Assembly: GCA_023441255.1 (NCBI GenBank)
Contig: JAEZPW010000239.1
Span: 1-10,177, forward strand
Reading direction: 5' to 3'
Source of the DNA: Acidobacteriota bacterium
GTDB lineage: Bacteria; Acidobacteriota; Terriglobia; Terriglobales; Acidobacteriaceae
Length of the DNA: 10,177 nucleotides
Below the pieces are notes generated by a model. That model saw only the letters and a list, made by a program, of their open reading frames with translations. It was not told where the DNA came from and searched no databases. Position 1 is the stretch's first letter. Each line of letters starts with the position of its first letter. The translations under genes and the position numbers were made by a program. This document shows positions 7,286 through 10,177 of the stretch, piece after piece.

Positions 7286-8650
7286 ATGCACGTTAATCAC
7301 GTCTACACATTCGGGGATCGTACAACCGCTCCGGCGCTGCGCGCCGCGATCTTGGTCGCCGCCGCCATGCTCTCGGTACTCGTAGTATTAGGACAGTACC
7401 CGATCGCTTTTGCGTTGATTTTCGCGGTGGTGATGCTGGTGTGGCCGGTTGAAGTCGGTCTGGGACTCTTCGTTTTCATCGTTCCATTCGAGGCGGTTCT
7501 GTTACTGGGCGAGAACTCGAGCGTGAACTGGGCTGCTGGAATGGCGGCAGGTGGAGTATTGATGTTCCATTGCCTGTTCACTGGCCGGTTTCACCGACCC
7601 GGGCGCGCGGCCTTATGGTGGGGCGCGCTGGCCACATGGAGCATCATCACGACGGCGTGGGCCGTCAATTCGCAGCTCGCCGTGCAGCGCGTTCCCACCG
7701 TGATTTCGCTCTTTCTGCTCTACCTCGTGGTTTCCTCGTACAAGATGACGGAGAAGGAATTCAATTCTGTGGTGCTGATGGCGGTATTCGGCGGCCTCGC
7801 AGCCGCGGCGTTAGCCATCTGGCAGTTTCGTGCGGGCGGCGGAGTGTTGCGGGCAACGCTAGCGGCTGAAGGACAGGCGGCGAATCCAAACGTTTTCGCC
7901 TCGACGCTACTGTTCCCACTCGCACTCTCGATCGGCCAGGTGCTGGCGCAGAAGAAGAGTCGTGTGAGCAAGCTGCTCATGCTCGGGGCGGCTGCGGCGA
8001 TGGCGTTTGGAATTTTCCTGTCCATGTCTCGCGGCGCTCTTGTGGCCATGGCAGCAGCATGCGTGGTATTCCTTCGCAGGTTCCGCGTGAACTGGCGGGT
8101 TCTTGTGCCGGTTGCGCTGATGTTCGGCATGGTGTTTCTGCTCCCAGATCTCTTCTTTCAGAGAGTCGGCAGCAGTGTTGCGAGCAGGGCGGAGCATCGA
8201 TTCGACGTGTGGCGCGTCGGATTTGAGGCCCTGAAGCACTATTTTCTGTTCGGTGCAGGACTGTCCAACTTTCCTGTCGCATACACGCAATTCGCAGGAT
8301 ATGCACCTGTATTCCAGGGGTTGAACCGGTCCCCTCATAACGTATTTCTTGGCGTGTGGGTTGAGATGGGCATTCTGGGGATATCAACGTTGGTGGCCGC
8401 CGTCGTGGCTCAACTTCGCGATCTGACACGATTGGTGAAGAGGTGCGAGCAGCGTTTCTTCGCTGAGGCGGTCGCATTCGAGGCTGGCTACGTAGCGGTG
8501 CTTGTTCACGCTCTCGTGCTCGCGCTCATGTGGCGCAAGTCGTTCTGGGTTGCGGCCATGATGGCGAGTGCGTTCGTCGCGTTGCGACGCGATACGTGGG
8601 ATGAGCAACCTCGAAACACCAACGTCTCGTCATTCCTGAAACTGCGATGA
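7286..8650 (+). CDS. Wzy/WaaL-type O-antigen polymerase or ligase
   Basis: Polytopic inner-membrane protein of 454 residues with about ten or more hydrophobic segments, from about 18-36 and 38-55 near the N-terminus to about 400-430 near the end. It matches the O-antigen ligase/polymerase (Wzy_C) family: NPNVFASTLLFPLAL (200-214), SMSRGALVA (246-254, R249) and HRFDVWRVGFEAL (304-316). It also has SPHNVFLGVWVEMGILG (349-365); His351 matches the essential periplasmic histidine of this family. In an EPS locus with a phosphoglycosyl transferase and a Wzc-like protein, a polymerase joining repeat units in the periplasm is more likely than a lipid A ligase, but sequence alone does not separate them. 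The ATG at 7286 is preferred because it gives a short N-terminus before the first membrane segment. A TTG at 7229 would add 19 residues and overlap the previous gene by eight bases. It overlaps the next gene by four bases (ATGA). Confidence 0.9.
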   Translation: MHVNHVYTFGDRTTAPALRAAILVAAAMLSVLVVLGQYPIAFALIFAVVMLVWPVEVGLGLFVFIVPFEAVLLLGENSSVNWAAGMAAGGVLMFHCLFTGRFHRPGRAALWWGALATWSIITTAWAVNSQLAVQRVPTVISLFLLYLVVSSYKMTEKEFNSVVLMAVFGGLAAAALAIWQFRAGGGVLRATLAAEGQAANPNVFASTLLFPLALSIGQVLAQKKSRVSKLLMLGAAAAMAFGIFLSMSRGALVAMAAACVVFLRRFRVNWRVLVPVALMFGMVFLLPDLFFQRVGSSVASRAEHRFDVWRVGFEALKHYFLFGAGLSNFPVAYTQFAGYAPVFQGLNRSPHNVFLGVWVEMGILGISTLVAAVVAQLRDLTRLVKRCEQRFFAEAVAFEAGYVAVLVHALVLALMWRKSFWVAAMMASAFVALRRDTWDEQPRNTNVSSFLKLR

Positions 8651-9813
8651 AACAAGTAAATCAAGGCGGAACACAGGCAGACAAGGTTGTATGCCTGGCG
8701 GCGCCGTTTCCTCCAACGGTCGGAGGCATGGCCGTGCAGGGAAAGAAGCTTGCCGACCGGCTTAGCGAGGAGGGCGTCGAAGTCGTTCGTCTGGACGCGT
8801 TCCCGAGGCCGCCGAAGGTGCTTGAGTTCACCAGCGGCATTCGCGGCGTGAGAACCGCAGTGCGAGCACTGCAGTACTTAAGGCTTGCGCACGGAGCGGT
8901 TCAGAAGGCCGGCGTGGTGCATCATCTAGCCGGATCGGAACTGAACTTCCTGCTGCATACGACTCCACTGCTCCTGATGTGCAGACGATACAAGAAACGT
9001 GTCGTTCTTAACCTGCGAAGCGGATGTTCGGCAACCCGTCTGCTTGGACGATGGCGAAGGCTGGGTCTGCCGGTCATCAAAATGGCGGATGCAGTGATTA
9101 CACCTTCGGCGTTCCTGCAACGTGCGCTCGCCGACAATGGCGTGAACGCATGCATTGTTCCCAACATTGCAGACCCCGAGATGTTCACGTTTCGGGAGCG
9201 ACGGACGTTTGCTCCACGACTCTTTGTGTCGCGCCAGCTGGAGCCCGTCTACGACGTCAGCTCGATCCTGCTTGCATTCGCCATCGTGCAAGCGCAGTAC
9301 CCCGAGGCAGTGTTGGGCATTGCCGGCCCGGGCTCGCAGGAGCGCCTGTTGCGTGCAATGGTGAACGACCTGGGTTTGCGCGATGTGGTGTTCTATGGGC
9401 AGGTCACGAACCGTGACATGCCTGCACTGTACGAGCAGTACGACATCGCGGTGAACGCGTCGTTGATCGACAATTTTCCCGGATCGATCGTGGAGGCGGC
9501 ACTTTCGGGGCTCGCGATCGTCAGTACCGCCGCGGGCGGAATTGTAGACATGATATGCGACGGTGAAACCGGTTCGCTGGTGCCACTGCGAGATTACCGG
9601 GCGCTTGCTGCCGCCGTATTGGACTTGCTTAAGCACCAGGACTCGGCTTACGACAGAACGCGGAAGGCTCGCAGGTGGGCTGAGCAGTTTTCGTGGCGAC
9701 GCATTTACCCGCTGCTTCTTCGTTGTTACGGCTACGATGCAGCACCGTTCCCGAGCGTGGATGCACAGCATGAGGACGACAGAAGCTGCGTGTCCACGAC
9801 TGTTGCTGATTAG
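8647..9813 (+). CDS. GT4 glycosyltransferase
   Basis: GT-B glycosyltransferase of 388 residues. Near the N-terminus APFPPTVGGMAVQGKKLADRL is spread over 19-39, with the glycine loop at 26-27; NLRSGCSAT (122-130) follows. The donor domain begins with FVSRQLEPVYDVSSI (193-207), the RxLEPxYxV form seen in one GT4 subgroup in place of the common R-x4-K motif. It continues with GIAGPGSQERLL (224-235), YGQVTNRDMPALYEQYDIAVNAS split across 250-272, and DNFPGSIVEAALSGLAIVST (275-294). In the E-x7-E motif the first position is Asp275 and the second Glu283. GETGSLVP (306-313) follows. The start codon shares ATGA with the stop of the polymerase gene, so the two are very likely translationally coupled and made together. 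A second in-frame stop follows at 9817. Sugar specificity is unknown. Confidence 0.9.
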   Translation: MKQVNQGGTQADKVVCLAAPFPPTVGGMAVQGKKLADRLSEEGVEVVRLDAFPRPPKVLEFTSGIRGVRTAVRALQYLRLAHGAVQKAGVVHHLAGSELNFLLHTTPLLLMCRRYKKRVVLNLRSGCSATRLLGRWRRLGLPVIKMADAVITPSAFLQRALADNGVNACIVPNIADPEMFTFRERRTFAPRLFVSRQLEPVYDVSSILLAFAIVQAQYPEAVLGIAGPGSQERLLRAMVNDLGLRDVVFYGQVTNRDMPALYEQYDIAVNASLIDNFPGSIVEAALSGLAIVSTAAGGIVDMICDGETGSLVPLRDYRALAAAVLDLLKHQDSAYDRTRKARRWAEQFSWRRIYPLLLRCYGYDAAPFPSVDAQHEDDRSCVSTTVAD

Positions 9814-9846
9814 GCATAGCTCGAATTTTCAGAAGTGAGCAAGAAC

Positions 9847-10177
9847 ATGATTTGTCTCCACCGATCATCGATTGTGCCTGAAGCACTATTGCTCACGCTG
9901 ATGGTGACGTTTTCGACCGTGGTCGCTGGTCGTGGCCCACAGGATCTGAAGCACATTTATGTCTCTCAGGCCGGCAACGACAGCAATGATGGAACGTCGG
10001 CTCGTCCGTTGCGCACGATCTCCTACGCAGCAAGGTTTGCGGCGCCGGGCACGACAATTCACGTTGCTCCAGGCACCTACAACGAGAGCATTGAAACGTT
10101 TGCGAGTGGAACCGAAGCGGCGCGGGTGACATATGTCTCGGACCAAAGGTGGGGTGCGAAGATCGTCGCCGCGCCGA
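9847..10177 (+). CDS. Secreted right-handed beta-helix (DUF1565-like) protein, 3' end outside the window
   Basis: An open frame of 110 codons runs to the window edge without a stop. The N-terminus looks like a signal peptide: H5 and R6, a hydrophobic stretch at about 13-27, and a plausible cleavage after Ala27 (V25-x-A27). The mature part starts with HIYVSQAGNDSNDGTSARPL (36-55), RTISYAARFAAPGTTIHVAP (56-75) and GTYNESI (76-82). This is the typical opening of secreted DUF1565/pectate-lyase-like beta-helix proteins, which include polysaccharide lyases, epimerases and polymer-binding proteins. The catalytic region, if any, lies beyond the window. A GTG at 9835 is an alternative start that adds four residues; neither start has a strong Shine-Dalgarno sequence. 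The gene starts 33 bases after the preceding GT4 and is probably in the same operon. A role in cutting, epimerising or anchoring the polymer is inferred from context only. Confidence 0.82.
   Translation, partial: MICLHRSSIVPEALLLTLMVTFSTVVAGRGPQDLKHIYVSQAGNDSNDGTSARPLRTISYAARFAAPGTTIHVAPGTYNESIETFASGTEAARVTYVSDQRWGAKIVAAP

Noticed and set aside
8926..9771. A 281-codon open frame on the minus strand
   Set aside because: It lies wholly inside the well-supported GT4 gene on the plus strand, its translation is low in hydrophobic core patterns and rich in Arg/His/Cys, and no family motif is visible; a codon-bias shadow.
9814..9846. GCTC/GAGC repeat in the gap before the beta-helix gene as a terminator
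   Set aside because: Four base pairs with a long loop and no T-run after it; no support for termination.

Overview
The window looks like part of an extracellular or capsular polysaccharide (EPS/O-antigen type) biosynthesis locus. It holds seven complete genes and one partial gene, all on the + strand and closely packed. By eye the base composition is in the high-50s percent GC. The gene types (a GumC/Wzc-like co-polymerase with a tyrosine autokinase domain, short PglC-like phosphoglycosyl transferase, a Gfo/Idh/MocA-acetyltransferase fusion, several GT4 enzymes and a secreted beta-helix protein) suggest a Gram-negative soil-type bacterium. My best guess is an Acidobacteriota (Terriglobia) relative, held with modest confidence because no ribosomal or taxonomic marker is present.

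Layout: 1-2283 encodes an inner-membrane chain-length regulator fused to a bacterial tyrosine kinase. The gap at 2284-2362 contains a perfect 9-bp stem-loop followed at once by the strongest Shine-Dalgarno sequence in the window. 2363-3961 encodes a two-enzyme fusion: an NAD-dependent UDP-sugar 3-dehydrogenase-like domain, a left-handed beta-helix N-acetyltransferase, and a small Cys-rich tail. 4042-5298 is a WbuB-like GT4 glycosyltransferase. 5320-5967 is the initiating phosphoglycosyl transferase. 5995-7236 is a second GT4. 7286-8650 is a multi-spanning Wzy/WaaL-like polymerase or ligase. 8647-9813 is a third GT4, translationally coupled to it. 9847 to the window end is the start of a secreted right-handed beta-helix (DUF1565-like) protein. 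No intergenic gap exceeds about 80 bases.

How it may work (inference from the families): the fusion protein helps make a diacetamido-uronic acid-type nucleotide sugar. The phosphoglycosyl transferase loads the first sugar phosphate on undecaprenyl phosphate at the inner membrane, and the three GT4 enzymes extend the repeat unit in the cytoplasm. After flipping, the Wzy-like protein polymerises units in the periplasm, and the co-polymerase/kinase controls chain length and export. The exported beta-helix protein may bind, cut or modify the polymer. The window lacks a flippase (Wzx), an outer-membrane exporter (Wza/OPX), the UDP-GlcNAc 6-dehydrogenase and the PLP aminotransferase that this scheme needs, so the locus very probably continues on one or both sides. 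I found no RNA genes, mobile elements, CRISPR arrays or clear terminators. This is mostly a recognisable type of locus rather than a clearly new system; the less ordinary points are the fusion enzyme, the junction hairpins, and the altered kinase and GT motifs.
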